The notes below the pieces were generated by a model. The model saw only the letters and a list, made by a program, of their open reading frames with translations, was not told the DNA's origin and ran no database searches. From the NCBI GenBank assembly GCA_947448735.1, contig CANFOS010000003.1:124001-188000 (forward strand): 64,000 nt of DNA. Reading direction: 5' to 3'. The stretch comes from Comamonadaceae bacterium. Lineage in GTDB: Bacteria > Pseudomonadota > Gammaproteobacteria > Burkholderiales > Burkholderiaceae_C. This document shows, piece by piece, positions 17,235 through 25,754 of this stretch (positions within the stretch are counted from its first letter, which is position 1; every line of letters starts with the position of its first letter). The position numbers and the translations under genes were made by a program.

Positions 17235-18176
17235 ATGACCGAACACCTTCTGAACGCCAGCGTTGACACCTGCCATTGGGGCTTGTTCGACGCCAACATC
17301 CCACCTGTGCTGCGCGTGCAAAGCGGCGACCGCCTGACGGTGAACACCGTCAGCGGCGGCCCCGACGTGCTGCCACCGGCGGGCCAGTTTCATATCCCGC
17401 CGGAGCTGGCGGACATCCATTTGCGCACGCCGCGCCATGTGCCAGGCCACATCCTGACCGGCCCGGTTTTTGTCGAGGATGCCGCGCCCGGTGACACGCT
17501 GGAAGTGCGCATCCTCGATGTCAAGTTGCGGCAGGACTGGGGCTACAACTTCATCCGCCCACTGGCCGGCACCTTACCAGCCGAATTCGACGCCTACCGC
17601 CTGATGAACATTCCTCTTGATGGCCAGCGCATGGTGGCCCGCCTGCCCTGGGGGCTGGACTTGCCGCTGCACCCCTTTTTTGGCGTGATGGGTGTCGCAC
17701 CGCCCGCGCATTGGGGCCGTATCAGCACCATCATCCCGCGCGCGCACGGCGGTAATCTGGACAACAAGGAGCTGCGCCCCGGCAGTTCGCTGTTTTTGCC
17801 GGTGCATGTACCGGGGGCGCTTTTCTCCTGCGGCGACGGCCATGCAGCCCAGGGCGATGGCGAGGTTTGCACCACAGCCATTGAAACCGCGCTGCAAGGA
17901 ACTTTCGAGCTGGTTTTGCACAAGAGCGCGGCGCTGGCGTATCCGCGTGCAGAAACGCCCACCCACTACATCACCATGGGCATGGCCCCCACGCTGGACC
18001 AGTGCATGGACATCGCGCTGCGCGACATGATCGTGCTGCTCACTGAGCGCGGCCTGTCGCGCGAAGACGCCTACACACTGTGCAGCCTGGGCGTAGACTT
18101 TCGCATCACGCAAACCGTCAACACCCACCGCGGCGTGCACGCCATGCTGCCCAAAGGACTGGCGCCGTCGACCTAG
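17235..18176 (+). CDS. Acetamidase/formamidase family protein
   Basis: A 313-residue member of the FmdA/AmdA family, which hydrolyses formamide, acetamide or related small amides to ammonia and the acid. Family features include WGLFDANIPPVLRVQSGD near the start, GHILTGPVFVEDAAPGDTL, HWGRISTIIPRAHGGN, and FSCGDGHAAQGDGEVC, the conserved Cys/Asp/His-rich metal-binding block. Cytosolic. It is divergent from the Bug-PrpD operon and convergent with a LysR gene. The amide substrate is unknown; linkage to the neighbouring carboxylate receptor is inference. Confidence 0.88.
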   Translation: MTEHLLNASVDTCHWGLFDANIPPVLRVQSGDRLTVNTVSGGPDVLPPAGQFHIPPELADIHLRTPRHVPGHILTGPVFVEDAAPGDTLEVRILDVKLRQDWGYNFIRPLAGTLPAEFDAYRLMNIPLDGQRMVARLPWGLDLPLHPFFGVMGVAPPAHWGRISTIIPRAHGGNLDNKELRPGSSLFLPVHVPGALFSCGDGHAAQGDGEVCTTAIETALQGTFELVLHKSAALAYPRAETPTHYITMGMAPTLDQCMDIALRDMIVLLTERGLSREDAYTLCSLGVDFRITQTVNTHRGVHAMLPKGLAPST

Positions 18177-18267
18177 CGCTGAAGGCAAAAGTGACCACCC
18201 GGTCTTTTTTGCTTTTGATGGTTTCCAAGGCTTTTGGGGGCTTTTTCAGGCTTTTTTATGCTTCTTA

Positions 18268-18283
18268 AGACCTTTTAAGGTCT
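18268..18283. terminator. Hairpin between acetamidase and convergent LysR
   Basis: AGACCTT (18268-18274) pairs with AAGGTCT (18277-18283). Just upstream are tandem GGCTTTT-like units at about 18226-18258. It lies between two convergent stops, so a terminator role is plausible, although the stem is weak and no T-run follows. Confidence 0.35.
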
Positions 18284-18377
18284 CGGTAGAAAAGCCTTTC
18301 CTATTTCACAAAACCCTTTCCTCATGGGTTGGGAATTAGGGGCTTGTCTGCCCTCTGCCTGTCTCATCAAGGTTCAT

Positions 18378-19388
18378 TCAGGGTCTTGCTCGTACGGTGG
18401 CCGATGCACGTCCATAGCCACGTCGATGCCAAGCGGGCAGCTGCGACAACTCTTTTGGCGACGTCGATACAGCCAGCCCGTTCAGATCGTTGAAACACAT
18501 CAGCGCGAAATCGATGAAAGCACGTATTTTCGGTGTGCGCCTTGCACTGCCCTTGTAAATCAGGTTGAAGGGCGGGCCACCTTGCACCGACCAATCGTGT
18601 AACACCGGGACCAAGTGACCCGCCTGAACATAAGGGCGTGTCGTCAGTTCGGTAAATCGGCCGGCACCGTGACCGGCCATCACCAGGTCCAATAGCGCTG
18701 GACGGGAGTTGCTCGACATCCATCCGTGCACCTGAACCTGACAAGTCTCTGCGTCGCGCTTGAACTCCCATAGGTCGAGCAAAATACCTGCCGGGTTACG
18801 CAGCAAAAGGCAGGTGTGTTTCGCCAAATCAGAAGGATGCGTGGGCATGCCATGGGCTCGCCAGTAATCGGGCGCAGCCATGATGAGGGTCCGCCCGCTT
18901 CCCAAGTCACGATGGACATAGTCTGGCGGGACTTCCGGCCAGCCTTGGAGCAGCAAAACGTCTGCGGTCAAAGCATCTGCATCGCCAATCCGGCTGACGG
19001 TTCGAAGATCGAACTCGATGTCAGGGTAAAGCGCGTTAAAGCGCGGTAATGCCGGAAGCAAAATGTGTTGCGAAAGCCCAGGATGCGCAGCCACAACAAG
19101 AGCGCCGCTTGGGCGTTCTGCCGAGCCCTTCAGCAGATTCTCGGCGTGGCCCAGTTCCTCAAGCTCGCTCAGCAGTCCACGGCAATGGTCAAGATACGCG
19201 CTACCGCCAGCAGTCAAGCGCACGCCGCGCGCGCCGCGGTCTAACAAAGTCACTCCCAGACTGCGTTCCAACGACCCCACCATTTTTTGGATAGCCTGCA
19301 CGCTGATTTCCAGCCGCTGTGCGGCGCGCGCAAAGCTTCCTTCGTCGATTGACGCCACGAAGTACTCGATGGCTTTGAGTTTGTCCAT
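18378..19388 (-). CDS. LysR-family transcriptional regulator
   Basis: A 336-residue regulator. The N-terminal winged helix reads MDKLKAIEYFVASIDEGSF followed by AAQRLEISVQAIQKMVGSLE, then the effector-binding domain from about residue 90. The ATG at 19388 is chosen; a TTG two codons upstream also opens the frame. It is divergent from the Bug-methyltransferase operon at 19521, a common arrangement in which the LysR protein controls its neighbour in response to the transported ligand. The 132-base gap presumably holds the binding site. Confidence 0.9.
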   Translation of the reverse strand: MDKLKAIEYFVASIDEGSFARAAQRLEISVQAIQKMVGSLERSLGVTLLDRGARGVRLTAGGSAYLDHCRGLLSELEELGHAENLLKGSAERPSGALVVAAHPGLSQHILLPALPRFNALYPDIEFDLRTVSRIGDADALTADVLLLQGWPEVPPDYVHRDLGSGRTLIMAAPDYWRAHGMPTHPSDLAKHTCLLLRNPAGILLDLWEFKRDAETCQVQVHGWMSSNSRPALLDLVMAGHGAGRFTELTTRPYVQAGHLVPVLHDWSVQGGPPFNLIYKGSARRTPKIRAFIDFALMCFNDLNGLAVSTSPKELSQLPAWHRRGYGRASATVRARP

Positions 19389-19520
19389 AAGCAAGGTTCC
19401 AAAAAGTCGTACCGACGATCAGACACAACCAAAAGTTACAGCCAGATACAACTATAAACAGCTTTCTCCTTGGCTGAATTTTTCATAAATTACGGGTCAC
19501 TGCAACACTAGGAGGTTTTC

Positions 19521-20492
19521 ATGAACAAGCGGCAATTCCTGCATCTGACTTTTTCAACCGCTGCACTTTGGCTCACCACTGCGCACCCGGCCCTTGCGCA
19601 GGCCAGTTCTGCCAGCCAAACGCTGAAGATCGTGGTCGCGACGCCAGCGGGCGGCGCATCTGACGCCGCCGCACGTTTGATGGCGCAATCGATGGCCAAA
19701 AATCTCGGACACCCGGTCATTGTCGAAAACAAGCCTGGTGGCAACGGTATCCCGGCGGTTCAAGCCGTACTGGGGGCAGCGGCTGACGGCAAGACGCTTC
19801 TTTGGGCCATGTCATCCATGGCGGGCATGCCCCAACTGGTCAAATCGGCCCCTTTAAAGTCGATGGCCGAATTGACGCCCGTCGCACCCGTGGTCAACGT
19901 CATGTACGGTGTGTTCGTCAATCCCAAAGTACCTGCCAACACGATGGCTGAATTGACCGCTTACATCAAGGCCAATCCTGACAGGCTCAATTACGGCACC
20001 GGCGTGTTGAGCGAATACATGGTGACGATGCATTATTTGCAAGCCGCTGGTTTGAAAGCCACACGCGTGCCTTACAAAGGGGGCGTACAAGTGATGCCCG
20101 ACCTGATCAGCGGCGAACTGCAATTCACCATTGGCTCGCTTGCACCAGCACTGCCGCAGGTAAAAAGCGGCAAGCTTCGCCTGCTGGCGACATTGCCAGA
20201 TCGGTCAGAAGTGGTGCCGGGTGTGCCGTCTCTGGCAAATTCTGGCATCGCTACGGATGACTTGCCGACCTGGAACGGGCTGGTCGCCCCGCCAGGCACG
20301 CCACAGAATGTGGCGTCCCGACTGGCTCAAGAAGTCAACCGTGCACTGGCGGAACCGTCGTTGCGCACGGCGCTCGAAGCGCAGGGCTTTCAGGTCACAG
20401 GCGGCACACCCCAGCAAATGGGCGCTGCCATCGAATCGGCGACCGCAACGTGGCGCAAATTCATTCGGGATCACAACATCCCGCAGGAATAA
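19521..20492 (+). CDS. TctC/Bug-family periplasmic solute receptor
   Basis: A 323-residue receptor with an AGGAGG ribosome binding site ideally placed at 19511-19516. The signal peptide MNKRQFLHLTFSTAALWLTT continues to ALAQA. The mature protein shows IVVATPAGGASDAAARLMA, ENKPGGNGIPAVQAV and VPYKGGVQVMPDLISGELQ, typical of carboxylate-binding Bug proteins. It is probably regulated by the divergent LysR, and its stop is two bases before the methyltransferase start. Confidence 0.9.
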   Translation: MNKRQFLHLTFSTAALWLTTAHPALAQASSASQTLKIVVATPAGGASDAAARLMAQSMAKNLGHPVIVENKPGGNGIPAVQAVLGAAADGKTLLWAMSSMAGMPQLVKSAPLKSMAELTPVAPVVNVMYGVFVNPKVPANTMAELTAYIKANPDRLNYGTGVLSEYMVTMHYLQAAGLKATRVPYKGGVQVMPDLISGELQFTIGSLAPALPQVKSGKLRLLATLPDRSEVVPGVPSLANSGIATDDLPTWNGLVAPPGTPQNVASRLAQEVNRALAEPSLRTALEAQGFQVTGGTPQQMGAAIESATATWRKFIRDHNIPQE

Positions 20493-20494
20493 AA

Positions 20495-21547
20495 ATGATC
20501 GCCACAAAGCAAGTCCGGGGCAAGCCTGCCATTGCTGCGCGGCAGCGGCTTGTTCGGCTCATAACCTCATGCTGGCGCACTCAGGCATTGCATGCAGCAG
20601 TACAACTCGATCTGCCTGACCAGTTGGCAAAGGGGTTGGTGGACTTAGAGGAACTGGCGCTAGCCTGTCAATGCGACCCTGACGGACTGCGGCGCCTGCT
20701 GAGTGCCTTGTGCTTCTTGCAGGTCTGCCATCAGCATAACGGGCACTACAAGCTGACAAAGGCCGGCCAGGCGCTGTGCAGGATCCCGCCCGATGGATCA
20801 CCCAGCCTGCGGGCTTTGAGCATTTGGTGGGGCGATGCCTTATGGCCCATGTGGGGCGATCTGACGTACAGCGTGCGCACTGGGCAGAGTGCGCGCAAGC
20901 GCCAAAGCGGTCTTCAGAACTATGAATTTTTGGACCAACAGCCCGACGCGGCAGGTCTTTTCCATGAAGCCATGGAGGCCATGACAACTTTGATCACGGA
21001 AGATGTCGCACAACTGGCCACCTGGCGCGGAGCCAGCACACTGGTGGACGTTGGCGGTGGCAATGGCTCGCTGGCAGCCGCGCTGGCTGATGCGCATCCC
21101 GATCTGATCGTGGTCGTCCTGGATCGACCTGATGCCGAACCATCGGCAGACACACCCTTTGGCCGTCTTGCTCAGGCTGGACGGGCACGATTCATCGCTG
21201 GCGACTTCTTCGACATCATCCCGCCGGACGCGGACCGGTACTTGCTCAAAAGCATTTTGCACAACTGGGATGATGCCGCCTGCTTGAGGATACTTACCGC
21301 CTGCGCAGCCGCAGCGGCACCAGGCACGCGACTTCTGATAGTTGAACGGATTCGTCCAGATCGTTTCAAGTCAACCGCCCAAGACGAAGCCTTGGTCCGA
21401 ACGGATCTCAACATGCTGGCCGGGTTGGGTGGGCGGGAACGCTCAAGACATGAGTTTGATGATTTATTAAACCGAAGCGGGTTTGAAGTCATTTCCGTAT
21501 CACCCACCCAGCATGAGTTCTCTGTGATCGAAGCCAGGCGCATTTAG
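20495..21547 (+). CDS. SAM-dependent O-methyltransferase (acetylserotonin/hydroxyneurosporene type)
   Basis: A 350-residue protein with an N-terminal winged-helix dimerisation domain (about 1-110) and a C-terminal Rossmann methyltransferase domain with the SAM motif VDVGGGNGSLAAALAD and the acidic downstream region VVLDRPDAE. The family methylates phenolic or related hydroxyls of small aromatic or carotenoid substrates. The segment LLKSILHNWDDAACLRIL contains the conserved His/Asp pair used as catalytic base in plant-type O-methyltransferases. It follows a Bug receptor by two bases, so both are expressed together under LysR. Substrate is unknown. Confidence 0.87.
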   Translation: MIATKQVRGKPAIAARQRLVRLITSCWRTQALHAAVQLDLPDQLAKGLVDLEELALACQCDPDGLRRLLSALCFLQVCHQHNGHYKLTKAGQALCRIPPDGSPSLRALSIWWGDALWPMWGDLTYSVRTGQSARKRQSGLQNYEFLDQQPDAAGLFHEAMEAMTTLITEDVAQLATWRGASTLVDVGGGNGSLAAALADAHPDLIVVVLDRPDAEPSADTPFGRLAQAGRARFIAGDFFDIIPPDADRYLLKSILHNWDDAACLRILTACAAAAAPGTRLLIVERIRPDRFKSTAQDEALVRTDLNMLAGLGGRERSRHEFDDLLNRSGFEVISVSPTQHEFSVIEARRI

Positions 21548-22012
21548 CGGATTATTTTTTACGGCGGGAACCACGTCCATGGATCTCTCAAGCAAGGACT
21601 GGGGATGTGCGTGGACAAAAAAGGCTGCTTGGTGTTGTCGGCGTATTTACCGGCCCCAATAAAGCCACGACACACAGCGATGGCCAGAACGCACCTTGAA
21701 ATTGTCGTCATCTCATTTTAAAGGCGAACAAGCCCAGGTTGCTAGACCCTGCACTTCGCAAATATTCATTGCAGCGTTTCGCACAGCGCCTGCCAAAAAT
21801 ATCGACGGCCAAACACGTGCCTCAAATGATGAATCCAAGAGCCACCAACACAACAAAGAGGCGAATGCAAACCAGAAGTCATTTCCTTAGTACAACTTTA
21901 CAAACGCCAAGAGCTGCTGATCTAAAAGCTAACCTCTTGACATGGCGAAGGTCTTTTTTTACACTTTTTGACAAGTTAAGTGCCTGTTTTATCACTCTCA
22001 ACGGAGGTCATC
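21548..22012. other. Intergenic region upstream of third Bug gene
   Basis: 465 bases. Small frames can be opened but none has a ribosome binding site or a recognisable sequence. Composition is more AT-rich than the flanking genes, notably at 21940-21990, where a promoter for the Bug gene could lie. No RNA or repeat recognised. Confidence 0.45.
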
Positions 22013-22981
22013 TTGAAACAATTTCACGCATTCATGCTTTGCCTGGCTGTATCAGGCATGTCAAGTTCGGCCCGCGCCGAAGACTATCCAAACCGCGCTA
22101 TCCGGGTAGTGGTCGGGTTTGCGGCCGGGGGCAACATAGACACATCGACACGCATCGTGACGCGGCGACTCTCCGATGTGCTGGGTGTACCGGTTGTCGT
22201 TGAGAACAAGCCGGGGGCTGGTGGCAATGTTGCTGCCGATGGCGTTGCCAGAGCGCAACCTGATGGCTACACAATTCTGGCCTGTGGCGCAACATCCCAC
22301 GGCGCCAATTCAGCGCTGTTTGCCAAACTTCCTTACGACCCAGTGAAAGACTTCGTGCCCATTTCCATGTTCGGAACCGTGCCGAATGTTCTGGTGGTCA
22401 ATCCCTCCATTCCAGTCACCACTTACAGACAGTTTGCCGCTTGGTCAAAAGCGGATCCTGCGCGTGCCAATGTGGGCACTGCGGGGCTAGGCACTTCGCA
22501 GCACCTTTCGATTGAACTGCTCAAGTCCATGACGGGCTTGCCTCTGACCCACATCCCCTACAAGGGTGGTGCACCAGCCTTGGCAGATGTGCTTTCAGGC
22601 CAGATTCCCGCCATGGTGGCAGGAATGGCCACAGCGTTGCCATCGATCACGGCTGGCAAAGTACGGGCCATTGCGGTGACCTCGCAAAAGCGTTCGCAAC
22701 AATTGCCAAATGTACCAACACTGGCCGAAGCTGGCGTAGCGGGCTATGACGTGAACAATTGGGTAGGACTGTGCGCGCCGGCAGGGCTAAGCAGTGACCG
22801 CGTCGCCAAACTTTACACAGCTCTTCAGACCACCATGAATTCAACGGATGTTCAAAAGAGTATGGCGGGCATCGGCTACGAGCCAGTCAAGATCAGCCCA
22901 ACAGAACTCGCTGCGTTTATCCAGAAAGAAATTCCCAAGTGGCAAAAGGTAGTCCGTGAGGCGGGCATACAAGCTGAATGA
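22013..22981 (+). CDS. TctC/Bug-family periplasmic solute receptor
   Basis: A 322-residue receptor. The best start is a TTG at 22013 with GGAGG (22003-22007) five bases upstream; a longer frame from 21980 lacks such a site. The signal peptide runs LKQFHAFMLCLAVSGMSSSA to ARA, and the mature part begins EDYPNRAIRVVVGFAAGGNID. ENKPGAGGNVAADGVARAQ and THIPYKGGAPALADVLSG are hallmark Bug segments. Apparently monocistronic with no adjacent permease. Ligand unknown, presumably a carboxylate. Confidence 0.9.
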   Translation: MKQFHAFMLCLAVSGMSSSARAEDYPNRAIRVVVGFAAGGNIDTSTRIVTRRLSDVLGVPVVVENKPGAGGNVAADGVARAQPDGYTILACGATSHGANSALFAKLPYDPVKDFVPISMFGTVPNVLVVNPSIPVTTYRQFAAWSKADPARANVGTAGLGTSQHLSIELLKSMTGLPLTHIPYKGGAPALADVLSGQIPAMVAGMATALPSITAGKVRAIAVTSQKRSQQLPNVPTLAEAGVAGYDVNNWVGLCAPAGLSSDRVAKLYTALQTTMNSTDVQKSMAGIGYEPVKISPTELAAFIQKEIPKWQKVVREAGIQAE

Positions 22982-23281
22982 AAAACCGAGCTGAAGAATG
23001 TTGGTATGACGCCAAGGTGGGGAACGCGATGCGAATGGGTCCTGAATAGCGGGTCTTCAAGAGAACCTGCACAAGCTTGCATTGCAACCGTTGAACAATA
23101 GCGGTCAACGTTGATATTGACAAATTTAAAAATTGCCCCGACATCCGACGCAGCTAAACGCCTAGATGATGAAGCCTTGTTAATGACTTGATCAAACGAC
23201 CTTGGACCGGCGATTTGACTGACCGTTGATTGAATGCAAACCAACACCCGCATTAGCAGAAGCTGAGCGGCTCTGTGGCGG
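22982..23281. other. Gene-free stretch after third Bug gene
   Basis: 300 bases between a plus-strand stop and a minus-strand stop. A minus-strand open frame crosses it but runs into the Bug coding sequence in antisense and resembles no family I know. No terminator hairpin was obvious. Confidence 0.4.
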
Positions 23282-24073
23282 TCAGTGCACGGGCCGTCCG
23301 AGTCGTTGGCTCGCCTTGGATATGGCGTAGTTCACCAGGCAGTACAGCGCCGCGACAACCAGGTACACGGGCACCAGCGCCTGGTAATTGGCAATCAGCA
23401 CCTTGGCGTTCTGCATCAATTCGCCGTAGGTCACGACATAGCCAAAGGTGGTCTCCTTGACCACGATCACCAGCTGCGCGACCAGTGCTGGCACGATGTA
23501 ACGCAGGGCTTGGGGAAAGACCACTTGAAAGAAGACCTGGGCTTCGGTCAGCCCCAAGCTTCGCGCCGCATCGGTCTGGCCGCGGGGCACGGCCAGTACG
23601 CCGGCGCGGTAGACCTCGGCGACCACGGCGGCGGTGCTCAGCCCGACCGGCAGCGTCAACATCCAGTAGGTGCTCAACTTGATACCGACCGACGGAAGCA
23701 CCAGAAAACACACGTAGATCAGCAGCAGCGTCGGCACACCGCGCAGGAATTCAATGACCGCAACGCTTGGCAAACGCACAAGCCGCAGTCGCGACAAGCG
23801 GCCCAAGAGCAGCACCAGCCCGAGCGCCAGCGCAATCACAGCGGCCATCGCCGCCGACGCGAGCGTGCCGAGCAGGCCCTTTGCCAGAAAGGCCCAGGTT
23901 GTTGTCCAGCCGAAGAATTCCCAAAGCCGCAACTCGAACTGGCCTGCGGCATGAAACCGGGCAACGATGGCGTAGGCCAGCAGGCCCGCGACGGCCGCGC
24001 TCAGGCCCCAGGTGACGACTCGGGCCCGGGGACTCGGACCAACAAACAGAATGTCTTCGATAGCGCGACTCAT
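23282..24073 (-). CDS. Polar amino-acid ABC transporter permease (GltJ/GltK-like)
   Basis: A 263-residue inner-membrane permease with about five to six helices. The EAA loop that docks the ATPase is visible as DAARSLGLTEAQVFFQVVFP, and IEFLRGVPTLLLIYV is a family signature of glutamate/aspartate-type permeases. It is the last gene of a three-gene unit with another permease and a binding protein, overlapping the former by 4 bases. No ATP-binding subunit gene lies in the unit or beside it. Confidence 0.88.
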   Translation of the reverse strand: MSRAIEDILFVGPSPRARVVTWGLSAAVAGLLAYAIVARFHAAGQFELRLWEFFGWTTTWAFLAKGLLGTLASAAMAAVIALALGLVLLLGRLSRLRLVRLPSVAVIEFLRGVPTLLLIYVCFLVLPSVGIKLSTYWMLTLPVGLSTAAVVAEVYRAGVLAVPRGQTDAARSLGLTEAQVFFQVVFPQALRYIVPALVAQLVIVVKETTFGYVVTYGELMQNAKVLIANYQALVPVYLVVAALYCLVNYAISKASQRLGRPVH

Positions 24074-24732
24074 CGCAGTATCCGCACCTTTTTCTCCAGG
24101 GTCGCGCCAGCCCAGGCAATCAAGAGCCCCGACGCCACATACAGCACGGCAGCGACAGCAAACGCTGGCATGCCGGCGGCGGAGTCGTTGGCGAGCTTGG
24201 CGACGAGCGTGGTGAGTTCCTTGCCCGGAAACGGCACCTGCGAGGCCAGCGAGGTCGACAGCATCAGCGCGATGAGCAGCGAGGTCATCGGCTGCACAAC
24301 CGCGCGCAGCGCCTGCGGCAACACCACCGCAAAGATGACGCTCATCGGACGCATGCCCAGGCTCATGGCAGCTTCAACCTGGCCACCACCGACGGTGTTG
24401 ATGCCAGTGCGCAGGTAGTCTGCCGTGAAGGCGGAGCAAACCAGCGTCAAGGTCAGGATCACGCTGGGTTCATAGTCGATCAGGACCTGCAGATCTGGCA
24501 GCGCAAACACGATGAAGATCAGCAGAACCGCGCTGGGAATGTTGCGGAAGATCTCGACATAGCCGGTTAGAAAGAAGCGCAGCGTTTGAAGCGGGAGAAG
24601 TCGCAGCACCGTCACGACCATGCCGAGTGCAAAGCCGGCCACAAACGATATGGCGGTGAGCTTCCAGGTCAGCAAGAGGGCCTGCCCGAAGGCCGGCCCA
24701 TAAGCGCTCAGCAGCCCGGAGACACCTTGCAT
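24070..24732 (-). CDS. Polar amino-acid ABC transporter permease
   Basis: A 220-residue permease. Segments FGQALLLTWKLTAISFVAG, VEIFRNIPSAVLLIFIVF and the EAA loop EAAMSLGMRPMSVIFAVVLP identify the His/Glu/Gln/Arg permease family. It starts 3 bases after the binding-protein stop and overlaps the second permease (ATGA), so the two form the heterodimeric channel of one transporter. Confidence 0.88.
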   Translation of the reverse strand: MQGVSGLLSAYGPAFGQALLLTWKLTAISFVAGFALGMVVTVLRLLPLQTLRFFLTGYVEIFRNIPSAVLLIFIVFALPDLQVLIDYEPSVILTLTLVCSAFTADYLRTGINTVGGGQVEAAMSLGMRPMSVIFAVVLPQALRAVVQPMTSLLIALMLSTSLASQVPFPGKELTTLVAKLANDSAAGMPAFAVAAVLYVASGLLIAWAGATLEKKVRILR

Positions 24733-24735
24733 TGC

Positions 24736-25638
24736 TTAAGGCAGCGCGGGCGGCACAGGAACCGCCGTGCTGCCGGTGCGTTGCCCAATGGACACTGACC
24801 ACAGCTTGGCCCACGTACCGTCGGCTTGAATCTTCTTCAGGAAAGCATTGATAAAGGCCACGCCATCAGAGCCCTTGGGAAGGCCGACGCCGTAGGGGTC
24901 TTGCGCGCCAAAGGGCGCGCCCGCCAACTGCGCGTCGCTGCCTCCGAGGCTTAAGGTGTTGAGCAGCAGCGTGTAGTCGGTCACGTAGGCGTCCACCCGT
25001 CCCTGGCGCAGTGCGTCAAGGGCCTCCTGGTGGGTTTGAAACTCTTGTACGGTGGCTTTGGGAGCAAATTGCGCCAGGATGGCGGGCCCCGTTGATCCGG
25101 CCTGGGTGGCGGACTTCTTGCCAGCGAGATCGTTGTAGGACTGGATCGTCTTGTTATTTGCCTTGACCAGCACGCCCGCCTGCGACGTGTAGTAAGGACC
25201 GGCGAACGAGATCTTCTCGGCACGGGCAGGCGTGATCGAATAAGTGGCGAACACCATATCCACCTGGCCGTTGATGAGCACCTGTTCGCGTGTGGACGAG
25301 GTGACCTGCGTGAACTGGAACTTGGCCCCATCGCCCAGGATGTAGCGGGTGATGAGCTGAGCCAGGCCGGCGTCGAAACCGCGGATCTTGCCGTCCTTCT
25401 CATTGAGCAGCGAGAAAAGATTCGAAGTTTGAGTGGCGCCCAGGCGCAATGCACCGGCCTGCTTGATCTTGCTGGCCCACGTGTTTGAGGCGATGGTCGC
25501 GCCATCGGCAACCGGGCCCTGCGCGACCAGCGCGTCAAACGCCGCCGTATTGATGGGCGTGCCTTGTGCAAAAAGCGGCGCACTGGTAGCGATCGCCAGC
25601 GCGATCACAGTGGATTTCAGGACGGATTGGATAGACAT
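24736..25638 (-). CDS. Amino-acid ABC transporter substrate-binding protein (glutamate/aspartate-like)
   Basis: A 300-residue periplasmic binding protein. MSIQSVLKSTVIALAIATSA to LFAQG is the signal peptide. The mature protein has AGALRLGATQTSNLFSLLNE, GKIRGFDAGLAQLITRYILG and TSSTREQVLINGQVDMVFAT, similar to the glutamate/aspartate group. The ATG at 25638 is preceded by GAGGAA; an upstream in-frame start at 25668 is less likely. It leads the operon with two permeases. Specificity for an acidic or polar amino acid is inferred from family only. Confidence 0.88.
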   Translation of the reverse strand: MSIQSVLKSTVIALAIATSAPLFAQGTPINTAAFDALVAQGPVADGATIASNTWASKIKQAGALRLGATQTSNLFSLLNEKDGKIRGFDAGLAQLITRYILGDGAKFQFTQVTSSTREQVLINGQVDMVFATYSITPARAEKISFAGPYYTSQAGVLVKANNKTIQSYNDLAGKKSATQAGSTGPAILAQFAPKATVQEFQTHQEALDALRQGRVDAYVTDYTLLLNTLSLGGSDAQLAGAPFGAQDPYGVGLPKGSDGVAFINAFLKKIQADGTWAKLWSVSIGQRTGSTAVPVPPALP

Positions 25639-25754
25639 GCATTCCTCGTTAGGTGGACTGGGATGCAAATGAGTATATGGAAATTAATGGAGGCGGTTTG
25701 GAATACGCCTACAGCTTGCCGCAAGTAACCTCACCATTCATCCTCCGCGCCTGA

